A DNA stretch of 64,000 bases, from assembly GCA_023898785.1 (NCBI GenBank), contig CP060239.1:434001-498000 (forward strand), given 5' to 3'. Source of the stretch: Rhodospirillales bacterium. GTDB taxonomy: Bacteria > Pseudomonadota > Alphaproteobacteria > Micavibrionales > Micavibrionaceae. This document shows positions 50,512-60,083 of the stretch, one piece after another. The position numbers and the translations under genes are program-made. Each line of letters starts with the position of its first letter. The stretch's first letter is position 1. The notes under the pieces are model-generated. The model was given only the letters and a program-made list of their open reading frames with translations, was not told the DNA's origin and did not search any database.

Positions 50512-51969
50512 ATGAGCGCTATGAAAGTTAAAGAATTAAAGTCCGAAGGTTTAAACCACGAGCTGGAAATTACTATTCCAGCCAATGATATCGAAAAACG
50601 TGTTGATGTAAAACTTCAAGAAGTGGGCAAAACGGCCCGTATGCCGGGTTTTCGTCCAGGAAAAATTCCGCATGCCATGTTGAAACAGCGCTATGGTAAA
50701 GCGATTTTGGGAGAGGTGTTGGAAGCGGCTGTGAATGAGACATCTCAAAAAGCGCTTCAAGACAAGAAAATTAAACCTGCTTTGCAGCCGAAAATTGAAG
50801 TGAAGAGCAAAGATTTTGGCGAAGGGAATGATCTTGTGTACATCGTACAGGTTGAGGCGATGCCTGAATTTAAAGTGGCTGACCTTAAGGGGATTAAGCT
50901 TACAAAAATGGTTACAACGCCCGATGATAATGAAGTTGATCAAGCGCTGGAGCGTATTGCAGCGAATAATCAGTCTACGAAGGTTGTGGAAGCTAAGCGC
51001 GGTGCCAAAGACGGTGAAACGCTGGTGATTGATTTTCATGGACGCACGGCGGATGACAATGTTGAGCATGAAGGTATGCATGCGCACGGGCATCATCTTA
51101 AGCTTGGTTCCGGTCAGTTTATTCCGGGGTTTGAAGAGCAGCTTCTCGGCAAAAAAGCCGGTGAAAAAGTTGAGGTCAAAGTTTCTTTCCCTGAAAATTA
51201 CGGGGCAGAAGAATTGGCCGGGCGTGATGCGATTTTCGATGTGGATATCCACGAAATTCGTGAGCCTGCTAAGACGGAAATCAATGATGAGTTCGCTAAA
51301 TCCCTTGGCATAGATGATGTAAAAGCCTTGAAAGAAGCGGTTAAAGAGCAGCTTCAGAAGGAACTTGACGGGCATTCCCGGATGGTTTTGAAGAAAGAGC
51401 TTTTGGACGCTCTGGATGATGCGAATAAATTTGATGTTCCTCCGGGCATGCTTGAAATGGAGAATACTAATATTATCCAGCAAGTTGAACTGGATCGTCA
51501 GCGTAATGGTGAGGATAAAGAGCTTTCAAAGGCGGAAAAGGATGAGTATGCGCAAATCGCCGAGCGCCGCGTGCGTTTGGGGCTTATTCTGGCGGAAGTC
51601 GGTAATGGCCAGAATATTACCGTGGCTGATGCTGAGTTGCATAAGGCTGTGATTACGGAAGCGCAGAAATTTCCCGGTCAGGAACGTGAGGTTTTTGATT
51701 ATTACGGCAAGAACCGGCATGCACTTGAATCCCTGCGTGCGCCTTTGTTTGAGGAAAAAGTTGTCGACTATATTCTTGAGCTGGCTGAGGTAAAAGAAAA
51801 GTCCGTGTCTCAGGATGAGCTTTTGAAAGCTCTGGATGATGAGGAGGGCGAAGCCAAGCCGAAGAAAAAAGCGGCGGCCAAGAAGTCTTCAGCGAAAAAA
51901 AGCGATGGTAAGAAAAAGCCGGCTACTCAAAAAGCGGCGGCGAAGAAAAAAGCTGCTGCGAAGAAGTAA
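50512..51969 (+). CDS. tig: Trigger factor with histone H1-like C-terminal tail
   Basis: Trigger factor is the ribosome-bound chaperone and prolyl isomerase. The 485-residue product has the ribosome-binding N-domain (about 1-150, with the signature GFRPGKIPHAMLKQRYG), the FKBP-type PPIase domain (about 160-250, GQFIPGFEEQLLGKKAGEKV), and the helical C-domain (about 260-435). After it comes a tail of about 35 residues of Lys, Ala and Ser, resembling histone H1 tails. The tail may bind rRNA or DNA, by inference. ATG 50512 is preferred over 50521, as AGGAAG lies 14 nt upstream. Confidence 0.96.
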   Translation: MSAMKVKELKSEGLNHELEITIPANDIEKRVDVKLQEVGKTARMPGFRPGKIPHAMLKQRYGKAILGEVLEAAVNETSQKALQDKKIKPALQPKIEVKSKDFGEGNDLVYIVQVEAMPEFKVADLKGIKLTKMVTTPDDNEVDQALERIAANNQSTKVVEAKRGAKDGETLVIDFHGRTADDNVEHEGMHAHGHHLKLGSGQFIPGFEEQLLGKKAGEKVEVKVSFPENYGAEELAGRDAIFDVDIHEIREPAKTEINDEFAKSLGIDDVKALKEAVKEQLQKELDGHSRMVLKKELLDALDDANKFDVPPGMLEMENTNIIQQVELDRQRNGEDKELSKAEKDEYAQIAERRVRLGLILAEVGNGQNITVADAELHKAVITEAQKFPGQEREVFDYYGKNRHALESLRAPLFEEKVVDYILELAEVKEKSVSQDELLKALDDEEGEAKPKKKAAAKKSSAKKSDGKKKPATQKAAAKKKAAAKK

Positions 51970-51997
51970 ACTCTGCGCAAATTTATATTCAGACTTG

Positions 51998-52030
51998 AAC
52001 AAACCGTATCTCCTCGGGTACGGTTTGTTT
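51998..52030 (+). terminator. Rho-independent terminator after tig
   Basis: AACAAACCGTA pairs with TACGGTTTGTT across a 10-nt loop TCTCCTCGGG, followed by TGTATTT. The stem is 11 bp and lies 28 nt after the tig stop, so clpP must have its own promoter in the remaining 38 nt or read through. Confidence 0.75.
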
Positions 52031-52068
52031 GTATTTACACTTCAACAACCCTTTTCGGATAAAAACTT

Positions 52069-52722
52069 ATGAGCACAGATTTCAATGAACGCGATCCTTT
52101 AGAAGTTTACAACAATACGCTGGTGCCGACCGTGATCGAGCAGACAAACCGCGGTGAGCGGGCGTTTGATATTTATTCGCGCCTCTTGAAAGAGCGGATT
52201 ATTTTCCTGACCGGGGAGGTGCATGATTATGTTACCAGCCTGATTTGCGCGCAGCTTTTGTTTCTGGAATCCGAGAATCCCAAAAAACCGATTTCCTTTT
52301 ATATTAATTCACCTGGCGGTGTGGTAACGGCTGGTTTGTCTGTTTATGACACGATGCAATATATAAAGCCTGAGGTTCATACGGTGTGTATTGGGCAGGC
52401 GGCGTCGATGGGCTCGTTGTTGTTGGCGGCCGGTGCGGCTGGGCATCGTTATTCCTTGCCGAATTCACGCATTATGATCCACCAGCCATCAGGGGGTGCG
52501 CGGGGGCAGGCTACCGATATTGAGATTCAGGCGCGTGAGATCCTGCGGCTGCGTGAACGTTTGAACGAGATTTATGTGCATCATACCGGACAAAAGCTTG
52601 CTGACGTTGAAAAAGCAATGGAACGCGATAATTTTATGAGCGCAAAAGAAGCTAAGAAATTTGGTTTGATTGACGAAGTTGTAGAAAATCACGTTTTGGC
52701 CGATGATGATAAGAAAAAATAA
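52069..52722 (+). CDS. clpP: ATP-dependent Clp protease proteolytic subunit
   Basis: ClpP is the serine peptidase barrel that works with ClpX or ClpA. The 217-residue product has catalytic Ser113 in CIGQAASMGSLLLAAGAAGH and His138 in RIMIHQPSGGARGQATDIEI; the Asp is expected in the helix around VHHTGQKLADVEKAM. A propeptide of about 12 residues is usual. Unusually, the next gene is lon rather than clpX. The leader contains an AT-rich region but no clear promoter. Confidence 0.97.
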   Translation: MSTDFNERDPLEVYNNTLVPTVIEQTNRGERAFDIYSRLLKERIIFLTGEVHDYVTSLICAQLLFLESENPKKPISFYINSPGGVVTAGLSVYDTMQYIKPEVHTVCIGQAASMGSLLLAAGAAGHRYSLPNSRIMIHQPSGGARGQATDIEIQAREILRLRERLNEIYVHHTGQKLADVEKAMERDNFMSAKEAKKFGLIDEVVENHVLADDDKKK

Positions 52723-52812
52723 AGGTTTTGGGCGTATTGTAGTGGAGTATCTTGATTTTTGATAAAAAGGTTCCATTTTTCTGCTTAATAATCTGAATTT
52801 TTAAGGAAAGCC

Positions 52813-55233
52813 ATGCTCGGAAGCTCAAAGTCCTCGTCTCAACGTTATGCTGTATTGCCTTTGCGCGATATTGTAGTGTTTCCTCATATGATTGTGCCGC
52901 TGTTTGTAGGGCGCGATAAGTCTGTACATGCACTTGAGCATGTGATGCATGAAAATAAGCAAATCTTGCTTTTGACACAGAAATCACCATCTGAGGACGA
53001 TCCTTCTGCCAATGATCTTTATACTACGGGCGTTGTCGGGACGATTCTGCAATTGTTGAAGTTGCCTGACGGGACTGTAAAAGTTCTGGTTGAGGGTGGT
53101 AAGCGGGTTAAAGTCGCGGGTTTTTCTGAAAATAAGGACTTTTTGGAAGCTGGCGTCGAAGACGTTGTAGATACTACGGAAATGAATGATGAGCTTGAGG
53201 CGCTTGCACGCGCGGTGACAACGCAATTCGAGCAATATGTGAAGCTAAATAAGAAAATTCCGCCTGAGGTGATTGTTTCGGTTAATCAGATTGAAGAGCC
53301 GACCAAGATGGCCGATACGATTGCGTCACATCTGGCGCTCAAAATCGAGCAAAAGCAGGAATTGCTTGAGGTTTCAACGTTGCATGAGCGGTTAGAGCGT
53401 ATTTATGGCTTTATGGAAGGCGAAATTGGTGTGTTGCAGGTTGAAAAACGTGTGCGCAGCCGCGTGAAGCGCCAGATGGAAAAAACTCAGCGTGAGTATT
53501 ACCTGAATGAGCAGATGAAAGCGATTCAGAAGGAGCTTGGCGACAGCGAAGACGGGCTGGATGAGTTGGGCGAGCTGGAAAAGCAGATCGAAGAAGCTAA
53601 TTTGCCAAAAGAAGCGAAAGAACGTGCAGCTAAAGAATTGAAAAAATTGCGGCAAATGAGTCCGATGTCGGCGGAGGCAACCGTGGTGCGCAATTATCTC
53701 GACTGGATCTTGGCGGTGCCGTGGAAAAAACGTAGCCGTGTGAAATCCGACATCAAACTAGCAAAGAAGATTTTGAATGCCGACCATTATGGGTTGGAGA
53801 AGGTTAAAGAGCGCATTCTCGAATATCTAGCTGTGCAGCAGCGTACCAAGAAGGTTAAAGGTCCGATTTTATGTCTGATCGGTCCGCCGGGGGTTGGTAA
53901 GACCTCTTTGGGACAATCAATTGCGCGGGCGACGAACCGGAATTTTGTGAGGATGTCTTTGGGCGGTGTGCGTGATGAAAGCGAGATTCGCGGTCACCGT
54001 CGAACTTATGTCGGTGCTTTGCCGGGTAAGGTGATTCAAGGTATGAAAAAGGCCAAGACGGTGAATCCGTTGTTCTTGCTTGATGAGATTGACAAGCTTG
54101 GCTCTGATTGGCGCGGGGACCCGTCTTCGGCGTTGTTGGAGGTCTTAGACCCTGAGCAAAACTCAACATTTCAGGACCATTATTTAGAGATTGATTATGA
54201 TCTGTCCGATGTGATGTTTGTGTGTACGTCGAACTCGTTGCAAACCATGCCTCGACCTTTGCTGGACCGGATGGAGATCATTCATATTTCCGGTTACACC
54301 GAGGATGAAAAGCTTGAAATTGCCAAGCGGCATTTGCTGAAAAAGCAGATGAAAGCGGCAGGTTTGAAGAAGGATGAGTTTTCGATTAGCGATAATGGAT
54401 TGCGTGATTTGATTCGTTATTACACCCGCGAGGCTGGCGTTCGCAGTCTTGAGCGAGAATTGTCGCGGCTTTGCCGGAAGGCCATTAAGGAAATCCTGAT
54501 GAAAGGTAAGGAGCGGATTTCCATTACGCCGCGTAATCTTAAGAAATATGCGGGTGTTAAGAAATTTAAAACCCGCGAGATTGATGATAAAGACAATGTT
54601 GGCGTAGTTTCAGGGCTGTCTTATTCTGAAGTTGGCGGTTCGATTTTGCAGATTGAAGCGGTCAATTACGAAGGCAAAGACGGTAAAGTTTCCATGACCG
54701 GGAACCTGAAAGATGTGATGAAAGAATCTATTACTGTGGCGGAGATGCTTATTAAGTCTCGCGCGGCGGCTTATGGCATTGATTATGAGGCTTTGCAGAA
54801 AAAGCAGATTCACGTTCATGTGCCGGAAGGGGCCGTGCCGAAAGACGGGCCTTCGGCTGGTGCGGCGATGGTGACGGCGATTGTTTCATGTCTGACCGGC
54901 ATTCCGATCAGCAAAGATATTGCGATGACCGGCGAGGTGAATTTGCGCGGCAAGGTTACCGAGATTGGTGGTTTGAAAGAAAAACTGCTTGGCGCGCTGC
55001 GCGGGGGCATTAAAAAGGTTCTGATTCCCGAAGATAATGTTAAAGATTTAGAAGAGATTCCTGCGAATGTTAAAAAAGAACTGGAAATTGTGAGTGTAGG
55101 TACGATTGATGAAGTGCTTGCGCATGCATTATTAGAGGCTCCAAAGCCACTTGATAGTGATTCCAGTAAAAAAATTGAGCAAATTGCTCCAGAAAGTGCA
55201 GAAAATAAGGGTGAAGACGTAATTCGCCATTGA
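52813..55233 (+). CDS. lon: ATP-dependent protease Lon
   Basis: Lon degrades misfolded and regulatory proteins in the cytoplasm. The 806-residue product has the N-terminal LAN domain (about 12-205, LPLRDIVVFPHMIVPLFVGR), the AAA+ domain with Walker A CLIGPPGVGKTSLGQSIA and Walker B NPLFLLDEIDKLG, and the C-terminal serine/lysine protease domain with the catalytic Ser in PKDGPSAGAAM and Lys in TEIGGLKEKLLGAL. The ATG follows AAGGAAAGCC. A sigma-32-like pair lies in the gap before it but is not convincing. Confidence 0.97.
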   Translation: MLGSSKSSSQRYAVLPLRDIVVFPHMIVPLFVGRDKSVHALEHVMHENKQILLLTQKSPSEDDPSANDLYTTGVVGTILQLLKLPDGTVKVLVEGGKRVKVAGFSENKDFLEAGVEDVVDTTEMNDELEALARAVTTQFEQYVKLNKKIPPEVIVSVNQIEEPTKMADTIASHLALKIEQKQELLEVSTLHERLERIYGFMEGEIGVLQVEKRVRSRVKRQMEKTQREYYLNEQMKAIQKELGDSEDGLDELGELEKQIEEANLPKEAKERAAKELKKLRQMSPMSAEATVVRNYLDWILAVPWKKRSRVKSDIKLAKKILNADHYGLEKVKERILEYLAVQQRTKKVKGPILCLIGPPGVGKTSLGQSIARATNRNFVRMSLGGVRDESEIRGHRRTYVGALPGKVIQGMKKAKTVNPLFLLDEIDKLGSDWRGDPSSALLEVLDPEQNSTFQDHYLEIDYDLSDVMFVCTSNSLQTMPRPLLDRMEIIHISGYTEDEKLEIAKRHLLKKQMKAAGLKKDEFSISDNGLRDLIRYYTREAGVRSLERELSRLCRKAIKEILMKGKERISITPRNLKKYAGVKKFKTREIDDKDNVGVVSGLSYSEVGGSILQIEAVNYEGKDGKVSMTGNLKDVMKESITVAEMLIKSRAAAYGIDYEALQKKQIHVHVPEGAVPKDGPSAGAAMVTAIVSCLTGIPISKDIAMTGEVNLRGKVTEIGGLKEKLLGALRGGIKKVLIPEDNVKDLEEIPANVKKELEIVSVGTIDEVLAHALLEAPKPLDSDSSKKIEQIAPESAENKGEDVIRH

Positions 55234-55415
55234 TTCCTGCGCGAAAAAAGCCTAAAAGATTCGTTACACAGTTCGAAAAACCTTACTGGCTTTGGCTTTT
55301 AAAGTTTTTCAAAAGTCGATTTTTTTGGGATTTTTTCTTTAGGATGTTTTTTTCTTTTAGAATTCTTTTCAGAAAAGTCATTTAATTGCTTAACTTTAAC
55401 CTGAAGGGGATTATT

Positions 55416-55694
55416 ATGAACAAGCAAGACCTCGTATCAAAAGTGGCTGACAAAGCCGACATCTCTAAAACAAAAGCTGCATCTGCTGTTGATGCTGTTA
55501 TCGACGCTATCAAAGGCTCTTTGAAAAAAGGCGATGATGTCCGTCTCGTTGGTTTCGGCACATTCTCAGTTGCCAAGCGCGCTGCAACAACTGGCCGTAA
55601 CCCACGCACGGGTGAGCCTATCAAGATTCCGGCTTCCAAGCAGCCTAAGTTTAAAGCTGGTAAAGAGCTGAAAGAAGCTGTGAACAAGAAGTAA
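55416..55694 (+). CDS. hup: DNA-binding protein HU
   Basis: HU is the non-specific nucleoid protein. The 92-residue product has MNKQDLVSKVADKADISKTK, VRLVGFGTFSVAKRAATTGR and the arm with NPRTGEPIKIPASKQPKFKA, which is the HU form (KIPASK) rather than the IHF form. ATG 55416 follows AAGGGGATTATT. It is the fourth gene of a tig-clpP-lon-hup order, common in Proteobacteria but lacking clpX here. A strong terminator follows. Confidence 0.97.
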   Translation: MNKQDLVSKVADKADISKTKAASAVDAVIDAIKGSLKKGDDVRLVGFGTFSVAKRAATTGRNPRTGEPIKIPASKQPKFKAGKELKEAVNKK

Positions 55695-55775
55695 GAACTG
55701 AAAGGTTCTTGTCCCGTTGGTGCGCAAAAGCGTAGTTAGACGAACGGGATCTTGGTAATGCTTCTAAAGAATTCT

Positions 55776-55806
55776 AAAAGCCCTGCAGGTTTGCGGGGCT
55801 TTTTTG
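55776..55806 (+). terminator. Rho-independent terminator after hup
   Basis: AAAAGCCCTGC pairs with GCGGGGCTTTT across AGGTTT, followed by further T. Another stem at 55709-55750 (CCCGTT with AACGGG) precedes it and may help stabilise the 3' end. Confidence 0.85.
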
Positions 55807-55825
55807 CACTTTGGAGAGGAAGGAA

Positions 55826-55900
55826 TGGTGGGCGATGACAGGGTCGAACTGCCGACATCCTCGGTGTAAACGAGGCGCTCTACCACTGAGCTAATCGCCC
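55826..55900 (-). tRNA. tRNA-Val (anticodon TAC)
   Basis: The 75-nt minus-strand gene has acceptor GGGCGAT/ATCGCCC, discriminator A, encoded CCA, D arm AGCTCAGTGGTAGAGC, anticodon stem CCTCG/CGAGG with loop TTTACAC (anticodon TAC) and T arm GGCAGTTCGACCCTGTC. Confidence 0.96.
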
Positions 55901-56001
55901 TTATCAAATAAGGAATGGTATGTTTAGTAACTTCATTTGAAAAAATCAATAGCTTTCATGAAAACTTTGACCTTTTGTGTAATTCACTCTAAATAAAGCG
56001 C

Positions 56002-57249
56002 ATGGTCCAGATCATGGAAAAACCGCGTCATAAAACGCATGCCGTAAAGGTTCGTGGTGTCACCGTTGGCGATGATGCGCCTGTTGTTGTGCAATCGATG
56101 ACGAATACCGATACAGCGGATGTTGAGGCGACGTTTGAACAGGTGAAGGATCTGTTTTTGGCTGGGAGTGAAATTGTTCGCGTGACGGTGAATACCGAAG
56201 AGGCTGCGCGCGGAGTTGTGGTCTTGCGGGAGCGGTTGGAGGCGGCGGGGCTGGATGTGCCGCTGGCCGGGTGTTTTCATTATAACGGTCATACCTTGTT
56301 GAACGACGTGCCTGAGCTGTGCGAGGCGCTGGATAAGTACCGGATCAATCCGGGCAATGTCGGTTTTGGCAAGAAACGTGATGCGCAGTTTGAGAGTATG
56401 ATTGAAAAGGCTGTGCAGCATAACAAAGCCGTGCGGATTGGGGTGAATTGGGGCTCGTTGGATCAAGAGTTGGCGACCAAGTTGATGGATGAGAATGCGG
56501 CGAGAGCCGCGCCGTGGGACGCCGAGGCTGTGATGCGTGAAACGCTGGTGCAATCGGCGCTTTTGAGTGCACAGCGCGCTGAAAGCGTTGGTTTGCGTAA
56601 GGATCAGATACTCCTGTCGGCGAAGGTGAGTCGGGTGCAGGACCTTATTGCGGTGTATCGGGCGTTGGCGGAGCGTTCGACTTACGCGCTGCATTTGGGG
56701 CTGACCGAGGCGGGGATGGCGAGTAAAGGCATTGTGGCGACAGCGCTGGGTGAGGGGATTTTGTTGAATGAGGGGATTGGCAATACGATCCGTGCCTCTT
56801 TGACGCCTGAGCCGGGTGGGGATCGCACGCTTGAGGTGCGGGTGTGTAAGGAGATTTTGCAAAGCTTAGGCTTGCGGAGCTTTACGCCGGAGGTGGCGGC
56901 GTGTCCGGGATGTGGGCGGACGACCTCGACATTCTTTCAGGAGCTGGCCCAAGACATACAGCGGCATCTGGATGAATCGATGCCGGTATGGCGTAAACGC
57001 TATCCGGGGGTTGAGAATTTGAAGGTGGCGGTGATGGGCTGCATCGTCAATGGTCCCGGTGAATCCAAGCATGCGGATATTGGTATTTCATTGCCCGGCA
57101 CGGGGGAAAGCCCAGTGGCACCGGTGTTTATAGACGGTAAAAAGGTGCATACGCTGCGCGGTGATAATATTGCGGCAGAGTTTCAGGCGCTGGTCAAAGA
57201 GTATGTTGAACGGCGGTTTGGGACGAGTGATGAGAGTGCGACGGCTTGA
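56002..57249 (+). CDS. ispG: 4-hydroxy-3-methylbut-2-en-1-yl diphosphate synthase
   Basis: IspG is the [4Fe-4S] enzyme converting MEcPP to HMBPP in the MEP isoprenoid pathway. The 415-residue product has VVQSMTNTDTADVEATFEQV, LAGCFHYNGHTLL, NPGNVGF, and the cluster ligands in AACPGCGRTTST and MGCIVNGPGESKHADIGISL. The flavodoxin/ferredoxin-linked bacterial form fits. ATG 56002 or 56014 could start translation; neither has a strong ribosome-binding site. The insert region around residues 250-300 is normal for the family. Confidence 0.96.
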   Translation: MVQIMEKPRHKTHAVKVRGVTVGDDAPVVVQSMTNTDTADVEATFEQVKDLFLAGSEIVRVTVNTEEAARGVVVLRERLEAAGLDVPLAGCFHYNGHTLLNDVPELCEALDKYRINPGNVGFGKKRDAQFESMIEKAVQHNKAVRIGVNWGSLDQELATKLMDENAARAAPWDAEAVMRETLVQSALLSAQRAESVGLRKDQILLSAKVSRVQDLIAVYRALAERSTYALHLGLTEAGMASKGIVATALGEGILLNEGIGNTIRASLTPEPGGDRTLEVRVCKEILQSLGLRSFTPEVAACPGCGRTTSTFFQELAQDIQRHLDESMPVWRKRYPGVENLKVAVMGCIVNGPGESKHADIGISLPGTGESPVAPVFIDGKKVHTLRGDNIAAEFQALVKEYVERRFGTSDESATA

Positions 57250-57261
57250 ATTCGCTCTGTT

Positions 57262-57350
57262 GTCATTGCGAGGAGGCCGCATGGCCCCGACGCGGCAATC
57301 CAGCAATGGTGCTTGCAGGCTCTGGATTGCTTCGCTACGCTCGCAATGAC
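57262..57350. repeat. Dispersed palindromic repeat, copy 2
   Basis: Arms begin GTCATTGCGAGG (57262) and end GCTCGCAATGAC (57350), with inner matches GGCAATCCAG and CTGGATTGC. In inverted orientation it matches copy 1 (41254-41336): copy 1's left arm and the complement of this copy's right arm agree at 25 of 29 positions. It lies between ispG and the aldehyde dehydrogenase gene, 12 nt after the ispG stop. Confidence 0.85.
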
Positions 57351-57364
57351 AATAAAGGGAAAAC

Positions 57365-58816
57365 ATGAAACTGAAAAACAAAAAGCTTCTTAAAGATAAG
57401 GCCTATATCGATGGGGTATGGGTTGATGGTCCGGCGCGCTATGATGTCACCAATCCGGCTGATGGTGAGGTGATTGGCTGTGCGCCGGATTTGGGGGCAG
57501 GCGAGACGCGCGCGGCGATTGCGGCGGCAGAAAAGGCTTTTCCGGCTTGGGCGAAGAAAACCGCGAAGGAACGGGCAGCGATTTTGCGGCGCTGGTATGA
57601 GCTTATTGTCGAGCATGTTGATGATCTGGCGGTGATTCTGACGACTGAACAGGGCAAGCCTTTGGCCGAGGCCAAGGGGGAGATTCTGTATGGGGCCAGC
57701 TTTGTTGAGTGGTTTGCCGAGGAAGGCAAGCGGGTTTACGGCGACCTTATCCCCTCACCGGTTGCCGGGGCACGGATTAGCGTTTTACGCCAGCCTGTAG
57801 GTGTAAGTGCGGCGATTACGCCGTGGAATTTTCCATCGGCGATGATTACGCGCAAAGTCGCGCCCGCCTTGGCAGCTGGGTGTACGATTGTGTGTAAACC
57901 GGCGGGCAATACGCCGTTTTCGGCGTTGGCGTTGGCGGTGCTGGCCGATGAGGCTGGGTTTCCGGCTGGTGTGTTTAATGTGATTACTAGTGATGATCCG
58001 GCGCCGATCGGTCGAGAGCTTTGCGAAAACCCGGCGGTGCGCAAGTTGTCCTTTACCGGTTCGACGGCGGTAGGACGGTTATTGATGCGTCAATGCGCGG
58101 ACACGATTAAGAAGCTGTCGCTGGAGCTGGGCGGGAATGCGCCGTTTATCGTGTTTGACGATGCCGATATTGAGCAGGCCGTGGACGGAGCGATGGCTTG
58201 TAAATTCCGCAATGCGGGTCAGACCTGCGTATGTGCGAACCGGATTTACGTGCAGGACACGGTTTATGATGAATTTGCCAGGAAGCTGGCGGTGAAGATT
58301 AAGGCTTTGAAAGTTGGTGACGGGCTAGAGGAGGGCACCGATATCGGTCCGATGATTGATGAAAAAGGCATGGAAAAGGTACAGGATCATATCGCCGATG
58401 CGCTGGAGCATGGGGCGGAGCTTGTCACCGGCGGTCAGCCGCACGAGGCCGGTGAATTCTTTTTTGAGCCGACATTGCTGGGTGGTATGACCAAAGAAAT
58501 GAAAATCGCGCGAGAAGAGACGTTCGGTCCGGTGGCGCCGCTGTTTCGTTTTTCTGATGAAGCCGAAGTGATTGACTTGGCGAATGACACAATTTACGGG
58601 TTGGCGGCGTATTTTTATTCTAAAGATATGGCGCGGGTTATCCGCGTATCTGAGGCCTTGGAATACGGTATGGTAGCGGTGAATAAGCCGATTCTTTCGA
58701 CAGAAGTCGCGCCGTTTGGCGGAATAAAACAGTCGGGTCTGGGTCGTGAGGGTTCTAAATACGGGATAGATGAGTATCTTGAAATGAAATATGTATTGAT
58801 GGGAGGGTTGAAATGA
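57365..58816 (+). CDS. gabD: NAD(P)-dependent succinate-semialdehyde dehydrogenase
   Basis: This aldehyde dehydrogenase oxidises succinate semialdehyde in GABA degradation. The 483-residue enzyme shows TTEQGKPLAEAKGEILYGAS and EWFAEEGKRVYGD, typical of the GabD group, ELGGNAPFIVFDDADIEQAV with the general-base Glu, and RNAGQTCVCANRIYV with the catalytic Cys. Its TGA overlaps the ald start by 4 bp, so the two are coupled. Other semialdehydes are possible substrates. Confidence 0.9.
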   Translation: MKLKNKKLLKDKAYIDGVWVDGPARYDVTNPADGEVIGCAPDLGAGETRAAIAAAEKAFPAWAKKTAKERAAILRRWYELIVEHVDDLAVILTTEQGKPLAEAKGEILYGASFVEWFAEEGKRVYGDLIPSPVAGARISVLRQPVGVSAAITPWNFPSAMITRKVAPALAAGCTIVCKPAGNTPFSALALAVLADEAGFPAGVFNVITSDDPAPIGRELCENPAVRKLSFTGSTAVGRLLMRQCADTIKKLSLELGGNAPFIVFDDADIEQAVDGAMACKFRNAGQTCVCANRIYVQDTVYDEFARKLAVKIKALKVGDGLEEGTDIGPMIDEKGMEKVQDHIADALEHGAELVTGGQPHEAGEFFFEPTLLGGMTKEMKIAREETFGPVAPLFRFSDEAEVIDLANDTIYGLAAYFYSKDMARVIRVSEALEYGMVAVNKPILSTEVAPFGGIKQSGLGREGSKYGIDEYLEMKYVLMGGLK

Positions 58817-59934
58817 TCATCGGCGTACCGCGAGAGATTAAAAAGCTAGAGCATCGCGTTGGGCTGGTGCCCAATTCTGTGGTGGAGTTTGTGCGCAATG
58901 GTCATGAAGTCTGGGTTGAAAGCGGCGCGGGCGCGGGGATTAACTTTAGCGACGAAGATTATGAAGCCGCCGGGGCGCGGATCGCTGAAACGGCTGAAGC
59001 GGTCTTTGACCATGCCGAGATGATTATTAAGGTTAAGGAGCCGCAGCCTCAAGAATTTAAATTGTTGAAGCCGCACCATGTGCTGTTTACCTATTTGCAT
59101 CTGGCTGCAGATAGGCCTCAGGCGATCGGTTTGATTGAGTCAGGTTGCACGGCGATCGCTTATGAAACCGTAACGGGCGGTGACGGGCGCGGCTTGCCGC
59201 TTTTGCAGCCGATGAGTGAGATTGCCGGGCGGCTATCTGTGCAGGTGGGGGCCTATCATTTGCAGAAGCATAAAGGGGGTGAAGGGCGTTTAATTGGCGG
59301 CGTTCCCGGTGTGAAGCCTGCGAAAGTCCTTATTATTGGCGGCGGCGTGGCCGGATTTCATGCGGCGCAAATGGCAACCGGGCTTGGCGCGAATGTTACA
59401 ATTTTAGAGCGCAATAATGAGCGGATGCGGTTTTTGGATGAGTATTTTATCGGCCGGGCCAATATTGTGTATTCCAGCACCGGGGCGCTTGAAGAAATGG
59501 CGAAGAACGCTGATCTGGTGATCGGTTCTGTTCTCATTCCGGGTGCTTCGGCGCCAAAATTGATTCGTAGAGAAATGCTGAGCGAGATGATTCCAGGCTC
59601 GGTGTTTGTTGATATTGCAATTGATCAGGGGGGGTGTGCGGAAACATCCAGGGCGACTACGCATGATGATCCAACTTATGTTGTTGATAATGTTGTGCAT
59701 TATTGCGTGGCAAATATGCCTGGTGCGGTACCGCTCACTTCAGCGTTGGCGCTCAATCATTCGGTGTTGCCTTATGCGCTGCAATTGGCAAATAAGGGAT
59801 GGAAACAGGCACTTTCTTATGACCTAAATTTCCTGGAAGGTCTGAACGTTTGCAACGGAAAGATTACGCATAGAGCGGTGGCTGAAGCGCTGGATATGGA
59901 TCTGTTTCCGACAGCATCGATGTTGGTAGCATAA
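58813..59934 (+). CDS. ald: Alanine dehydrogenase
   Basis: Ald interconverts alanine and pyruvate with NAD. The 373-residue product starts MIIGVPREIKKLEHRVGLVP and contains AEMIIKVKEPQPQEF (catalytic Lys region), FTYLHLAADRPQAIGLIESG, and the NAD-binding motif VLIIGGGVAGFHAAQMATGL, followed by FVDIAIDQGGCAETSRATTH. It overlaps gabD (ATGA). Coupling of GABA-derived succinate and alanine metabolism is a plausible reason for the pair. Confidence 0.96.
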   Translation: MIIGVPREIKKLEHRVGLVPNSVVEFVRNGHEVWVESGAGAGINFSDEDYEAAGARIAETAEAVFDHAEMIIKVKEPQPQEFKLLKPHHVLFTYLHLAADRPQAIGLIESGCTAIAYETVTGGDGRGLPLLQPMSEIAGRLSVQVGAYHLQKHKGGEGRLIGGVPGVKPAKVLIIGGGVAGFHAAQMATGLGANVTILERNNERMRFLDEYFIGRANIVYSSTGALEEMAKNADLVIGSVLIPGASAPKLIRREMLSEMIPGSVFVDIAIDQGGCAETSRATTHDDPTYVVDNVVHYCVANMPGAVPLTSALALNHSVLPYALQLANKGWKQALSYDLNFLEGLNVCNGKITHRAVAEALDMDLFPTASMLVA

Positions 59935-60006
59935 TTTTTACAATTCAGCCGTAAAGACCGTTGACAGAACAGGCTTTAACTTGATAAGAAAACGAACCTC
60001 GAATGC

Positions 60007-60083
60007 GCGGGTGTAGCTCAGTTGGTTAGAGCGCCGCCCTGTCACGGCGGAGGCCGCGAGTTCAAGTCTCGTCACTCGCGCCA
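60007..60083 (+). tRNA. tRNA-Asp (anticodon GTC)
   Basis: The 77-nt gene has acceptor GCGGGTG/CACTCGC with one G-U pair, discriminator G, encoded CCA, D arm AGCTCAGTTGGTTAGAGC, anticodon stem CCGCC/GGCGG with loop CTGTCAC (anticodon GTC), and T arm GCGAGTTCAAGTCTCGT. Confidence 0.97.

Noticed and set aside
52751..52778. Possible heat-shock (sigma-32) promoter before lon: CTTGATT and CCATTT about 14 nt apart
   Set aside because: The -35 fits but the -10 lacks the full C-rich element; chance matches of this quality are common in AT-rich gaps.
55234..55415. AT-rich region between lon and hup
   Set aside because: Searched for a small gene or tRNA; found only a weak T-rich stem near 55300 and the expected promoter region, nothing I can support.
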